A stretch of 64,000 bases of DNA from Desulfopila aestuarii DSM 18488. GTDB taxonomy: Bacteria; Desulfobacterota; Desulfobulbia; Desulfobulbales; Desulfocapsaceae. The stretch covers positions 49,880 to 113,879 of the forward strand of contig CAMBBS010000013.1 of the NCBI GenBank assembly GCA_945863875.1, read 5' to 3'. The number at the start of each line of letters is the position of its first letter. Position 1 is the first letter of the stretch. Below are positions 24,081 through 32,587 of this stretch, one piece after another. Under the pieces are notes generated by a model. It ran no database searches, had not been told where the DNA came from, and saw only the letters and a list, made by a program, of their open reading frames with translations. Both the position numbers and the translations under genes were made by a program.

Positions 24081-24215
24081 GACAGCTGTCTCCTCTCCAT
24101 TTTTTATATCCAGGGCAATATTCCCGCACATTGCCGGCATGAGGATATTTCTTTATTTGTCAGCCTTCACCGGGACAACCGACAAAGGCTTCGCAGCGTG
24201 CCTCTTTCCACAATA

Positions 24216-25667
24216 CTAATGCGTCTCCGGCATGATCAAGGAGTCGGCAACAAGCTCCCAGATATATTTTACCTCGATACCGAGATCATATTCCTTATTG
24301 AGGGATTTCATGATCTGATCGCGGCAGTTATGGCATGGAGCAACAACCAGTTCGGCGCCGGATTCGGAAATCTGCCGGGCCTTGATGCGACCATAAAACA
24401 CCCGCTCATCGGAATACGGCATGGCCCATGCCCCGCCGCCGGCACCACAGCAATAGGCACCGTTACGGTTCGGGTTCAGTTCCCGTAAATCGTCGCAGCA
24501 GGCTTTTGTCACCGCCCGCCCTTCTTTAAAATATTCCTGCCCAAAGGCTTTCAGGGATTTGCGGCCGTAATTGCACGGATCGTGATAGGTGGTAGGTATG
24601 GCATGTTTCGACTTATCAAGCTGAATCCTTCCCTCTTGTATATATTGCAGCAGGAGATCAAAAACAGTGACTATCTTGAATTCCTTGAGTGCTTCCGGAT
24701 ACCATTTGTTCAACCCGGACCGGGTTGCAAAGTAGGCGTGGCCTCACTCGGGGAGAAGGAGAACCTGACAGTTCAGCCTGCGCATGTTGTCGACGATACG
24801 GCCGACCACCGTTTTCATGGCTTCATCATCCCCGGAAAAAAGTCCCCAGTTCACTCCTTCCCAGTTTTCCGAAGAGATGGTCCAGGATTCCCCGGCGGCG
24901 TAAAAGATCTTCCACCACCATTTCATGTCATCCGGCTCGGCAAAGGGCTCTTTCGAGTTGACCGTCACCAGCACCCGCGCGCCATGGACATCAATGGGTG
25001 TCTTAAAACCGGGACAGCAATCTTCGGCCAGTTCTTCGCCAAGGTCCTCACAGAGAAAGAGGAAGTCATCCTTGGGGATACCCAGGTTATTGCCGCGCTC
25101 AAGGCACATGGTGACGCCTTTATGGATTGGCCCCGGCACCTCTGCTCGTTTTCTCGTTCCTCTGATTTTGCGCATCAAGGCGACGATCTCAATGTTCGCC
25201 GGACACGACTCCTCGCACTTGCCGCACATGGTGCATTTCCATGGCCAGCTCGAGGCAACGAGCTCTTTATCCATGCCGAGCACCGCCATCCGCACGATCT
25301 TGCGCGGATCGAGGCCATCCACGCCGGCAATAGGACAGGCACTGGCACAGGTGCCGCAGGTAAGACAGGCATCACCCCAGGACGGGTCGATGGCGATCTC
25401 ACTTTTCCGACCAGTAATAAGCAGGGGTTCCTGGTCGGTTTCTTCCAGGGCCCCGAGAGCCTTCGGGCTGACATTATTGGCTGGGTGGACATGCGGCTCA
25501 CGGCCGAATTTTTCGCAGAGTTTCTGGTAATCATGAAATTTCATAAGGTACTTGCGGCCTGGACCTTCTTTGGCTGGAAGGCTGCCGGCATTGATCCAAT
25601 TTCTTATGGTATTTCGATGAACGCCAAATTCTTCTGCAAGTTCGCTGACTTTAAATTCATACATCAT
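24216..25667 (-). CDS. HdrD/DsrK-like CCG-domain protein with N-terminal HTH, selenocysteine-containing
   Basis: Read through a TGA at 24744-24746 the protein has 483 residues. Residues 1-55 form a MerR/excisionase-like helix-turn-helix (VSELAEEFGVHRNTIRNWIN). Next come two ferredoxin clusters (CLTCGTCASACP, CTMCGKCEESCP) and CCG-type domains. The first CCG domain ends LLPE-U-GHAYFATR, where HdrD/DsrK relatives have ECGHA; Sec308 replaces the cysteine. The second is complete (DPCNYGRK, CCGAGGG, CHNC). Such subunits reduce disulfides at a special [4Fe-4S] site. It lies 11 bases after the maturation protease gene and 135 before hdrA. The joining of DNA-binding and electron-transfer domains is unusual. 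Confidence 0.88.
24711..24727 (-). promoter_or_regulatory. SECIS-like hairpin of the hdrD-like gene
   Basis: On the mRNA strand, 16 bases after the UGA, CAACCC pairs with GGGUUG around GGUCC. It has the same 16-nt spacer, 6-bp stem and 5-nt loop as the mvhA and mvhD elements, with a GGUC loop like E. coli fdhF. Confidence 0.75.
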
Positions 25668-25678
25668 AAAAGGTCACC

Positions 25679-26173
25679 TCATTTGACAGTAAGGGAAAGA
25701 ATTTGTGCTATTTTTTCACACGCTTGGGTAACAGCTTTGGACATGGCGGGCGAAAGGCCCGGGGCAATCTCTTCAGGGATGTATTCGATTTGAGCCGCAA
25801 GGATGAGAACTTCTATTCCGGTGTTCTGCTCAAGCTCCTGCAGTAAATTGACCGTAGGAAACTGATGAAGAGAAAAATCATGGATTTTTTTAGCGGGAAT
25901 GTCAATCGGCAGAATCTGAAAGACTTCGCCGGGAGAGCGATCCGGAAAATCGACCGCATCAAGAATGATGATTTTGTTCGGTCGACCTTCTTCGCTCAGC
26001 AGATAATCAAACAAATACTCACGCACGCAGGTGCCGACATCTAGGGCTTCCAGCCCTTCAGGGAGTGCATAGCGACTGTTCAGTTCGTCGACTACGGCGG
26101 GACCATAACCGTCATCACCCATAATGACGTTCCCGCAACCAAAAATCATCGTTACATCTTTCGTTAGTCGCAT
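25679..26173 (-). CDS. Hydrogenase maturation protease (HyaD/HycI family)
   Basis: A 164-residue endopeptidase that removes the C-terminal peptide of the large subunit after nickel insertion. Visible motifs are GCGNVIMGDDGYGPAVV near the N-terminus (with the metal-sensing acidic residue) and ILDAVDF in the middle. As first gene of the hydrogenase operon it supports the reading of mvhA with a cleavable tail beyond the TGA: the product that stops at the TGA would leave it no substrate. A candidate promoter lies at 26208-26236. Confidence 0.88.
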   Translation of the reverse strand: MRLTKDVTMIFGCGNVIMGDDGYGPAVVDELNSRYALPEGLEALDVGTCVREYLFDYLLSEEGRPNKIIILDAVDFPDRSPGEVFQILPIDIPAKKIHDFSLHQFPTVNLLQELEQNTGIEVLILAAQIEYIPEEIAPGLSPAMSKAVTQACEKIAQILSLTVK

Positions 26174-26494
26174 TGTGCAAACAGTGCCTCCCTTTTAGGT
26201 TTGTGAAAAAATACCATTGGAGGCAGGCCAATGCAAGGTTATTTTTACCGTTTAATATAACACATACAGCATATTAGCGAAAATATTAGCATAATACGCA
26301 CATTTATTTCGATCAATTATTACAGAAAAGCCCATAACCACGACTTTGTCGCACAACATACCGGTGTAAGTCGAATTCGGGAGGAACAAAAGGGGCAGAG
26401 GGGGATGGGATAACGCGAAGCGGCGGAAGAAAAGAGCAGGCATGCATCCGGGTAAATAGTCGAAGTCCGGATGCATGATGCCTTGCGCTACTGG
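26174..26494 (-). promoter_or_regulatory. Control region of the Mvh/Hdr operon
   Basis: A 321-base AT-rich gap. The best sigma70-type promoter on the minus strand is TTGCAT at 26231-26236 and TATTTT at 26208-26213 with 17 bases between. Upstream of it the octamer ATATTAGC (plus strand) occurs twice in the same direction, at 26271-26278 and 26283-26290, 12 bases apart, a candidate activator site. The far end holds the galE terminator. Confidence 0.4.
26441..26477 (-). terminator. Hairpin downstream of galE
   Basis: Perfect 11-bp inverted repeat CATGCATCCGG/CCGGATGCATG with a 15-base loop, about 18 bases after the galE stop. Only a short T-rich stretch follows on the minus strand. Confidence 0.55.
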
Positions 26495-27508
26495 TCAGAA
26501 GCCCTGGGGATTATTGACCTGCCAGCGCCAGGAATCTTCACACATTTCGCGCAATCCATGCCGGGCCCTCCAGCCGAGTTCACGAAAGGCCTTGCCGGGA
26601 TCGGCATAGCAGACGGCGATATCCCCTGGCCTGCGGCCAACGATCTGAAAAGGAATCGCCCTGCCGCTTACCTCGGCAAAATTACGGACCATCTCCAGCA
26701 CGCTGTAGCCTTTGCCGGTACCAAGGTTATAGACCACCACGCCCGGTCGCTGGGACAAGCGGCCTAGGGCCTTGACATGCCCTGCCGCCAGGTCGACCAC
26801 ATGGATATAATCTCGTACGCCGGTGCCATCGGGGGTCGGGTAGTCATCACCAAAGACGGAGAGTTGTGCAAGTTTCCCAACAGCCACCTGGGTGATATAC
26901 GGCACCAGATTATTCGGAATCCCATTGGGGTCCTCGCCAATCCTGCCGCTCTCATGGGCGCCGACCGGGTTGAAATAGCGCAGCAGACAGACGTTCCAGT
27001 CGGTGTCGGCGGTGTGGATATCCCGCAGAATTTCTTCAACCATCAACTTGGTTCTACCATAGGGATTGGTGCAGGAGAGCGGGAAATCCTCGGTGATCGG
27101 TACGGTAGCCGGATCGCCATATACCGTGGCCGAGGAACTAAAAATAATGTTTTTTATGCCATGATCCGCCATCACCTCACAGAGGACAAGGGTTCCGGTT
27201 ATATTATTATGGTAGTAGAGCAGCGGTTTTTCCACCGACTCCCCGACCGCCTTTTTACCGGCAAAATGGATCACCGCGTCAAATTTTTCGTCGGCGCTGG
27301 AAAAAACCTGACGCAGACCGGCCTGATCAAGAAGGTCCACCTCGAAAAACGCTATCTTTTTCCCGGTCAGCTCCTCGACTCGGTTCAACGACTCACGGCT
27401 GGAATTGGACAGATTATCCGCCACCGTCACCCGGTAACCGCCATTGAGCAGCTCAAGGCAGGTGTGACTGCCGATGTAGCCGGCGCCGCCGGTCACAAGA
27501 ATATGCAT
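26495..27508 (-). CDS. galE: UDP-glucose 4-epimerase
   Basis: A 337-residue short-chain dehydrogenase-type epimerase that interconverts UDP-glucose and UDP-galactose with bound NAD. Motifs: [15 protein letters not shown] at the N-terminus, SSSATVYG with the catalytic serine/threonine, and YGRTK with the catalytic tyrosine and lysine. Length is normal for GalE. GAGGAAC lies upstream of the ATG. It is a single gene with its own terminator. Confidence 0.95.
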   Translation of the reverse strand: MHILVTGGAGYIGSHTCLELLNGGYRVTVADNLSNSSRESLNRVEELTGKKIAFFEVDLLDQAGLRQVFSSADEKFDAVIHFAGKKAVGESVEKPLLYYHNNITGTLVLCEVMADHGIKNIIFSSSATVYGDPATVPITEDFPLSCTNPYGRTKLMVEEILRDIHTADTDWNVCLLRYFNPVGAHESGRIGEDPNGIPNNLVPYITQVAVGKLAQLSVFGDDYPTPDGTGVRDYIHVVDLAAGHVKALGRLSQRPGVVVYNLGTGKGYSVLEMVRNFAEVSGRAIPFQIVGRRPGDIAVCYADPGKAFRELGWRARHGLREMCEDSWRWQVNNPQGF

Positions 27509-27731
27509 ATGTTCCTCATCACAATGAAGTTAATTGATTATTTTCTTTCGGCATAACACAGAATACCCGCGACAACAAGACGAAAGACCTTCGCTTTATC
27601 AGATTCACGCCCTCTGCAAGAATTAATATCTTTTTTCCCGACTAAAAAATGGGTACATTAATGATCGGCGCTCGATACGATCGCTTTTTCGTTCCAGCCA
27701 AGACACACACATCATACCTTAAGGAGTTATC

Positions 27732-27920
27732 ATGCCCTATGTAAATATTCGGGTTGCCGGAACCCTCACCAAGGAACAGAAACAAAAGATCAGCAAAGGT
27801 GTCACTGAGGTGATCAGCAAAGAAGCCAACAAGCCCCCCGAGGCCATACTCATCTTTATCGATGAGGTTCCCCACGAAAACATCGCCAAGGCGGGCAATC
27901 TTCTCCAACCGCCGAAATAG
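27732..27920 (+). CDS. 4-oxalocrotonate tautomerase family protein
   Basis: A 62-residue protein starting MPYVNIRVAG. After loss of Met the N-terminal proline is the catalytic base of the tautomerase superfamily. The pattern of TKEQKQKI and a conserved IFIDEVPHENIAKAG tail fits small 4-OT enzymes. TAAGGAG is at ideal spacing. The physiological substrate cannot be told; no aromatic catabolism genes are nearby. Confidence 0.85.
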   Translation: MPYVNIRVAGTLTKEQKQKISKGVTEVISKEANKPPEAILIFIDEVPHENIAKAGNLLQPPK

Positions 27921-27952
27921 CCAGGCCGTTTTCTCGTTAAAAATGAACATCC

Positions 27953-27984
27953 GGCGACGCGCAGCACCCGCGTCGCCTTTATTT
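27953..27984. terminator. Terminator between the tautomerase gene and ligA
   Basis: Stem GGCGACGCG/CGCGTCGCC (9 bp) with a 7-base loop followed by TTTATTT on the plus strand; it also covers the end of the convergent ligA. Confidence 0.75.
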
Positions 27985-29946
27985 AATCAGCGCCAGGTAG
28001 TCCGCCTCCGACAAAAGCCCTACGCCGAGACTCTCGGCTTTTTTCAGCTTTGCCGGCCCGACCTTTTCTCCGCAGACAAGCATGTCGGTTTTGCCGGTAA
28101 TCGAATCCCCGACCCGTGCGCCGAGAAGCTTTGCCTGTTTTTTCATCTCCTCCCTGCTACCCTGCTGCATGGCGCCGGTAAAAACAACCAGCTTGCCGGC
28201 CAGCGGCCCGTCACCGGCGGCCACTTCAGCGGCAGCGAGTGGTGTCCTGACCAAATTAAAGCCCATGCCGTACATTGCCCAAAAGAGCTCGGCCGATGCG
28301 GCCAGCCCGGAAAGCATGGCGTCGGCTATTTTGTCGCTGAACCCTTTGATGGCGACAATCTCCCCGCGACGCAGAGCAAAGACCTGCTCCAGAGGATACA
28401 CACCGAGCAGCTTTTCACAGTTGCCCATGCCCATCCGGTAAATGCCGAAGGCGGCAAGAAAACGCCAGTCTTCAATCGGTTCGACAAGACTTCTCTGCAG
28501 CTGACCGACCATGTTTTCCGCCTGCTTTGGTCCAAACCCAAGGTTAACGAAATCCTCTTCGCGCAGACTGTAGATGCCGGGAATCGTTGTAATGCCTCCA
28601 GTATAGATCTTCTGGATCGAAGACGGCCCAAAGCCATCATTATTGCCAAGAACCTTAAAAAAATGTTCCACGGAACGGGTGATCTGCGCCGGACAGTGCA
28701 TATTATTGACGCACAGCAGGTAGTCATTTTCCCAGATAAGCGTCGACCCACAGCTTGGGCAGCTCTTTGGCAACTGCGGTTCGACCGGCACCAGCACCTC
28801 CTCGATCTTCGGAATGACCTCGCCGCTGCGCGACAGCCTGATTATTGCCCCCGGACCAACGCCATTTTGCCGGACCATATTATAATGGTGCGCTGTTGCC
28901 CGTCGTATCAGCGCCCCGCTCAATCTGGTCGGCTCGACTTCGACGACCGGATTCACCCGGCCTGAGCGGGAGGTCTGCGCCACGACCCGGAGCACCTCAA
29001 CTTCGGCGGTTTCGGTATTTCTTTTGTAGGCAATCTGCCAGCGATGGTGATGCCGGGTGGCCCCCATATATTCCTTGATCTTTTCATCGGTAACCTCAAT
29101 GACGATGCCATCGACATCGTAATCGGTTTTTTGCCACAATTCGTCGATGATGGTGGCCAAACTGGTCCAGAGATCCTGCCAGGAGCCCTGCCAGCTCGGC
29201 AGCAGGCTGAACGGATAAAACACCGCGTTTTTCGAACTGATGGCCTCCGCAGCCGGAGCTTTCAGCTCCTTTTCCTTGATTAAACTGGCCTGAAAATTCC
29301 TCGAATTATCAAACAGGTCGGCCAGATGTTCGCGAAAGTACCCGCGGCTGACGACAATCTCCCCCGCCCCTAGCCCGCGTTGGCCGTCACCGGCCACCTG
29401 CAGGCCACGGTCAAAAACCCGACTGATATCCGTGCCGCGCCGTCCGTCTCCCCGGGTGTACAGCATCTGCCCATCGTCATAGGCGGCAAAACCATCAAGT
29501 TTGGGCGTGGCGCGAAAAACGAGCGTGACAAAATCGGCGCCGCAGTCCTCCGCCGCCTTGGCTATCCGTTTGGCCCACCGCTCGATTGACTCGAATTCAT
29601 AGGCTTTTTCCGTGGAAAGCATGCGCACCGGCAGCTCGACGGTTTTTGTCTCGAGCGGCGGCTCTGGTTCGACGGTATGCAAAAACGGATGGTCGGGGAT
29701 CCTTTGTCTCAATTCTTCGAGAAAGACAAAGTCGTACTGCTCATCGGAAATCAGCTGCTCCCCCGCCCGATATAAAAGATTGGCCAGCTCGACAAATTCC
29801 ACCAGCGTATCATTATCGATATCCGATACATTAACTTCCGGGTCGGTAAAGGCGGAGACATCATCTTCGTTCAGGTGGTTGAAGGCAAATTCAGCCTCGG
29901 CCAGGATCTCCTTTTGCGAGTCACTGAGCCTCTTGTTTTTTCCCAT
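27979..29946 (-). CDS. NAD-dependent DNA ligase, divergent LigA
   Basis: A 655-residue protein with the layout of bacterial LigA: adenylation domain with the lysine motif TPKLDG (Lys about residue 149) and TRGDGRRGTD, OB fold, a zinc finger (CPSCGS ... CVNNMHCPAQ), helix-hairpin-helix region and a C-terminal BRCT domain (GPLAGKLVVFTGAMQQGSREEMKK). Several standard motifs are altered, for example VRMLSTEKAY where most LigA have PMLSLXNAF, so it may be a second, specialised ligase. The ATG at 29946 is preceded by GGAG; a start 27 bases upstream has no binding site. Confidence 0.8.
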   Translation of the reverse strand: MGKNKRLSDSQKEILAEAEFAFNHLNEDDVSAFTDPEVNVSDIDNDTLVEFVELANLLYRAGEQLISDEQYDFVFLEELRQRIPDHPFLHTVEPEPPLETKTVELPVRMLSTEKAYEFESIERWAKRIAKAAEDCGADFVTLVFRATPKLDGFAAYDDGQMLYTRGDGRRGTDISRVFDRGLQVAGDGQRGLGAGEIVVSRGYFREHLADLFDNSRNFQASLIKEKELKAPAAEAISSKNAVFYPFSLLPSWQGSWQDLWTSLATIIDELWQKTDYDVDGIVIEVTDEKIKEYMGATRHHHRWQIAYKRNTETAEVEVLRVVAQTSRSGRVNPVVEVEPTRLSGALIRRATAHHYNMVRQNGVGPGAIIRLSRSGEVIPKIEEVLVPVEPQLPKSCPSCGSTLIWENDYLLCVNNMHCPAQITRSVEHFFKVLGNNDGFGPSSIQKIYTGGITTIPGIYSLREEDFVNLGFGPKQAENMVGQLQRSLVEPIEDWRFLAAFGIYRMGMGNCEKLLGVYPLEQVFALRRGEIVAIKGFSDKIADAMLSGLAASAELFWAMYGMGFNLVRTPLAAAEVAAGDGPLAGKLVVFTGAMQQGSREEMKKQAKLLGARVGDSITGKTDMLVCGEKVGPAKLKKAESLGVGLLSEADYLALIK

Positions 29947-30193
29947 CGCTTTCTCACTCCGTCTATTGTACATATTTGCTGTTACCTACGACTTCTGCTG
30001 GATGCCGCCCCCGACAGTCATTGACCGGCCGAAACGACAGGCCACCCCAGAGGTTTCACCCGCCAAGCGTGACGCACGCCAGTGTCCCTTGCGGAATAAT
30101 ATACATATCTTCACTACATTCTTTGCCAAAAAAAAGGCAAGAACTTTCAAGGTATGTATACCTTTTTTATGCAGTGTACAACCGGGAATAGAA

Positions 30194-31219
30194 ATGAAAA
30201 AAATCGACTTGCGAAGCGATACCGTCACCCAACCATCCGAGGCAATGCGCCGGGCCATGGCCATAGCCGAAGTGGGTGATGATGTCTACCGTGATGACCC
30301 GACGGTCATCAGGCTGGAAAAGTACGTCGCCGAACTGCTCGGCTTTGAGGCGGCCATATTTACCGCCAGCGGCACCCAGGCCAATCTGATCGCTCTCATG
30401 TCCCACTGTGGACGTGGGGACGAATATATCGTTGGTCAGCTGGCCCACACCTATAGATATGAAGGCGGCGGCGCCGCCGTTCTCGGCTCCATCCAGCCGC
30501 AGCCCATTGAATTTGAACCGGATTCGACCCTGTCCCATGCCAAGATCGAGGAAAAGATCAAACCAGACGACATCCATTTCGCCAGAACGCGTCTTCTCTG
30601 TCTGGAAAACACCAGAAACGGCAAGACACTGCCCGTTGATTATCTGCAGAAAACAGCTGTTTTCGCCAAAGAAAAAAAGCTCCGCCTGCATCTCGACGGG
30701 GCGAGGCTTTTCAATGCGGTTGTCAAGCAGAACGTCCCGATCCAGGATATCACGCGACATTTCGATTCCATCTCCCTCTGTCTGTCCAAAGGACTCGGGG
30801 CGCCGGTCGGCTCAATCCTCTGCGGCGCAGCTTCATTTGTTGAAGAAGCGCGGAAATGGCGTAAAATGGTCGGCGGCGGCATGCGTCAGGCGGGAATCCT
30901 CGCCGCTGCCGGCATGTACGCCCTGGAAAACAACGTCGAACGACTGGCGGATGACCACGAACACGCCAAAATCCTCACGCAAGGACTGGCCCAGTTTGAA
31001 CAGCTGGCGGTGGAAAGAGATCCCGCCCAGACGAATATGGTCTTTTTTACCACGGAGGCGGACATCGCCAAACAACTGGCCGATTTTCTGGCAGAAAACA
31101 ACATTCTCATCAGCCCCGGCAAAACGACGAGACTGGTCACCCACCTGGACGTCAGCCGCGAGGATGTCACCTACACCCTGGACAAGATCGGCGCATTCTT
31201 TAGTAGCCGCAAAATGTAA
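30194..31219 (+). CDS. Low-specificity L-threonine aldolase
   Basis: A 341-residue PLP enzyme cleaving L-threonine/allo-threonine to glycine and acetaldehyde. It opens IDLRSDTVTQPSEAMRRAM, and SLCLSKGLGAPVGS holds the PLP lysine. The open frame extends far upstream, but the family start is MKKIDLRSDT at 30194. The 5' region holds two hairpins (30121-30141 and about 30149-30162 followed by T6), perhaps an attenuator. Convergent with the kinase gene, 12 bases apart. Confidence 0.92.
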   Translation: MKKIDLRSDTVTQPSEAMRRAMAIAEVGDDVYRDDPTVIRLEKYVAELLGFEAAIFTASGTQANLIALMSHCGRGDEYIVGQLAHTYRYEGGGAAVLGSIQPQPIEFEPDSTLSHAKIEEKIKPDDIHFARTRLLCLENTRNGKTLPVDYLQKTAVFAKEKKLRLHLDGARLFNAVVKQNVPIQDITRHFDSISLCLSKGLGAPVGSILCGAASFVEEARKWRKMVGGGMRQAGILAAAGMYALENNVERLADDHEHAKILTQGLAQFEQLAVERDPAQTNMVFFTTEADIAKQLADFLAENNILISPGKTTRLVTHLDVSREDVTYTLDKIGAFFSSRKM

Positions 31220-31231
31220 AGAAGAGAACCG

Positions 31232-32584
31232 TCAAGGAGCGGAGCTGACTGCACAGACCGAGGCCACGCCGTCTTTGTCAAGCCGGTCGAAAAAGCTTTC
31301 CACCACATCGACCATCCAGGCTTGTTTTCTGGTACAGTGATCGCTGGTCCACAGCCAGTGGACAGTGTCGTCAAAAAGCGGCCAGCCGGAACAGCGCGCC
31401 CCGTGCAGCGGGGGGCTGAGAATGGTGCGGGCCTCTTCAAGGGTGGGCAATCGCCAGCTATTACGACCCTGCCAGCTGATGCTGTTGAGATGGAGCACAT
31501 ACTCTTTCGCCTGCTGCCAGTCAAGGGTAAAGCCTGAACCTCGCCGCTGCCAGAAGAGGTTGCTGTTTTTTTCCAAGGCCACCTGCTGGCCGATAACGGT
31601 GAAACTCTGCGGAGTATAGTGCAGCGGCCGCAGCAGTTCATCGAGACCAAGAAGTTGCCGGATATCTTTATACATCACCCGGCACGGCTCCTTTCTCATT
31701 GCCCCGCACACCGGCCGCATGTCCTGAACCCAGCGACTCTCCTCCCCCCCGGACCTGTTCAGCCCCGGGGGCGCAAGGGGCAGGCCCTCGACGGCCAGGC
31801 GCATCTCCAGGGCTGTTGCGTAGCGGTGGGCTGGATTTCCGGCCAGGCTTTTCATTATGCACGCGTCCCATTCCGGCCCAAGTTCGGGATTCAAGGCACT
31901 CGGGGGCAAAATCGTGCCCTGTCGATGGTCGACGAGTTGCCCGGTCAGCATCCGGTAGCCCATTACCCCCAGACTGAACAGGTCGGCCCGGCCATCGGTC
32001 AGCTGCGCATTTTTTTCCTGCTCGGGGGCGGCGTAGTAGGGCGAACCGACCTGCATCCCGGGAATGGCTGTCTTTTCTTCCCCCCGGACCCGGGACAGGC
32101 CAAAATCGATAATTTTGATCCGATCATCACTGGTGAGCATCAGGTTGAACGGCTTGATATCCCGATGAATAATTCCGGCAAAATGCAAGCGTTCAAGTCC
32201 CTTCAAAGCCTGCACCAGATAGGACTTTGTTTTCGCCGCGGAAATAATCCGTGAGGGTGTTTCAACCCGATACGATTCGCCGATAAAGGCGCCGATGGAA
32301 TGGGCAAAATACTCGAGGACGATAAAGGGCTGCCCCTCATGCTCGTCGCAGTCGATCACCTTGGCAACGTGATCATGGGACAGATTGCCCATGATCTTCG
32401 CCTCTTCTATAAACATTTCCTTCAGCCGTGCCTCCCCGACCAGATCGACAAAGATCTCGTTTCTCGGCTGAAGAATCTTCAAGGCCACCAGTCGCCCGGT
32501 AATCGGTGCCTTCGCCTTATAGACGGTGCTCATGCTGCCCCGCCCGAGACGGCCGATCACCTCATATCTGCCAATGCATTTCAT
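31232..32584 (-). CDS. Serine/threonine protein kinase with C-terminal Lcl/DUF1566-like domain
   Basis: A 450-residue Hanks-type kinase. The glycine loop is LGRGSMSTVYKA, the ATP lysine is in VALKIL, the catalytic loop HRDIKPFN, the metal loop IDFGLSR and the end of the activation segment YAAPEQ. From about residue 340 a separate domain (WRLPTLEEARTIL, HWLWTSD, VVESFFDR) resembles the DUF1566/Lcl fold seen in secreted or lectin-like proteins. There is no membrane segment between them. It follows a phosphoesterase gene by three bases, so it is probably the last gene of a uup-phosphoesterase-kinase operon. Confidence 0.85.
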   Translation of the reverse strand: MKCIGRYEVIGRLGRGSMSTVYKAKAPITGRLVALKILQPRNEIFVDLVGEARLKEMFIEEAKIMGNLSHDHVAKVIDCDEHEGQPFIVLEYFAHSIGAFIGESYRVETPSRIISAAKTKSYLVQALKGLERLHFAGIIHRDIKPFNLMLTSDDRIKIIDFGLSRVRGEEKTAIPGMQVGSPYYAAPEQEKNAQLTDGRADLFSLGVMGYRMLTGQLVDHRQGTILPPSALNPELGPEWDACIMKSLAGNPAHRYATALEMRLAVEGLPLAPPGLNRSGGEESRWVQDMRPVCGAMRKEPCRVMYKDIRQLLGLDELLRPLHYTPQSFTVIGQQVALEKNSNLFWQRRGSGFTLDWQQAKEYVLHLNSISWQGRNSWRLPTLEEARTILSPPLHGARCSGWPLFDDTVHWLWTSDHCTRKQAWMVDVVESFFDRLDKDGVASVCAVSSAP

Positions 32585-32587
32585 CGG

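Noticed and set aside
29612..30193. A long N-terminal extension of the threonine aldolase
   Set aside because: The extension runs antisense through ligA and lacks any family similarity; the aldolase start is clear at 30194.
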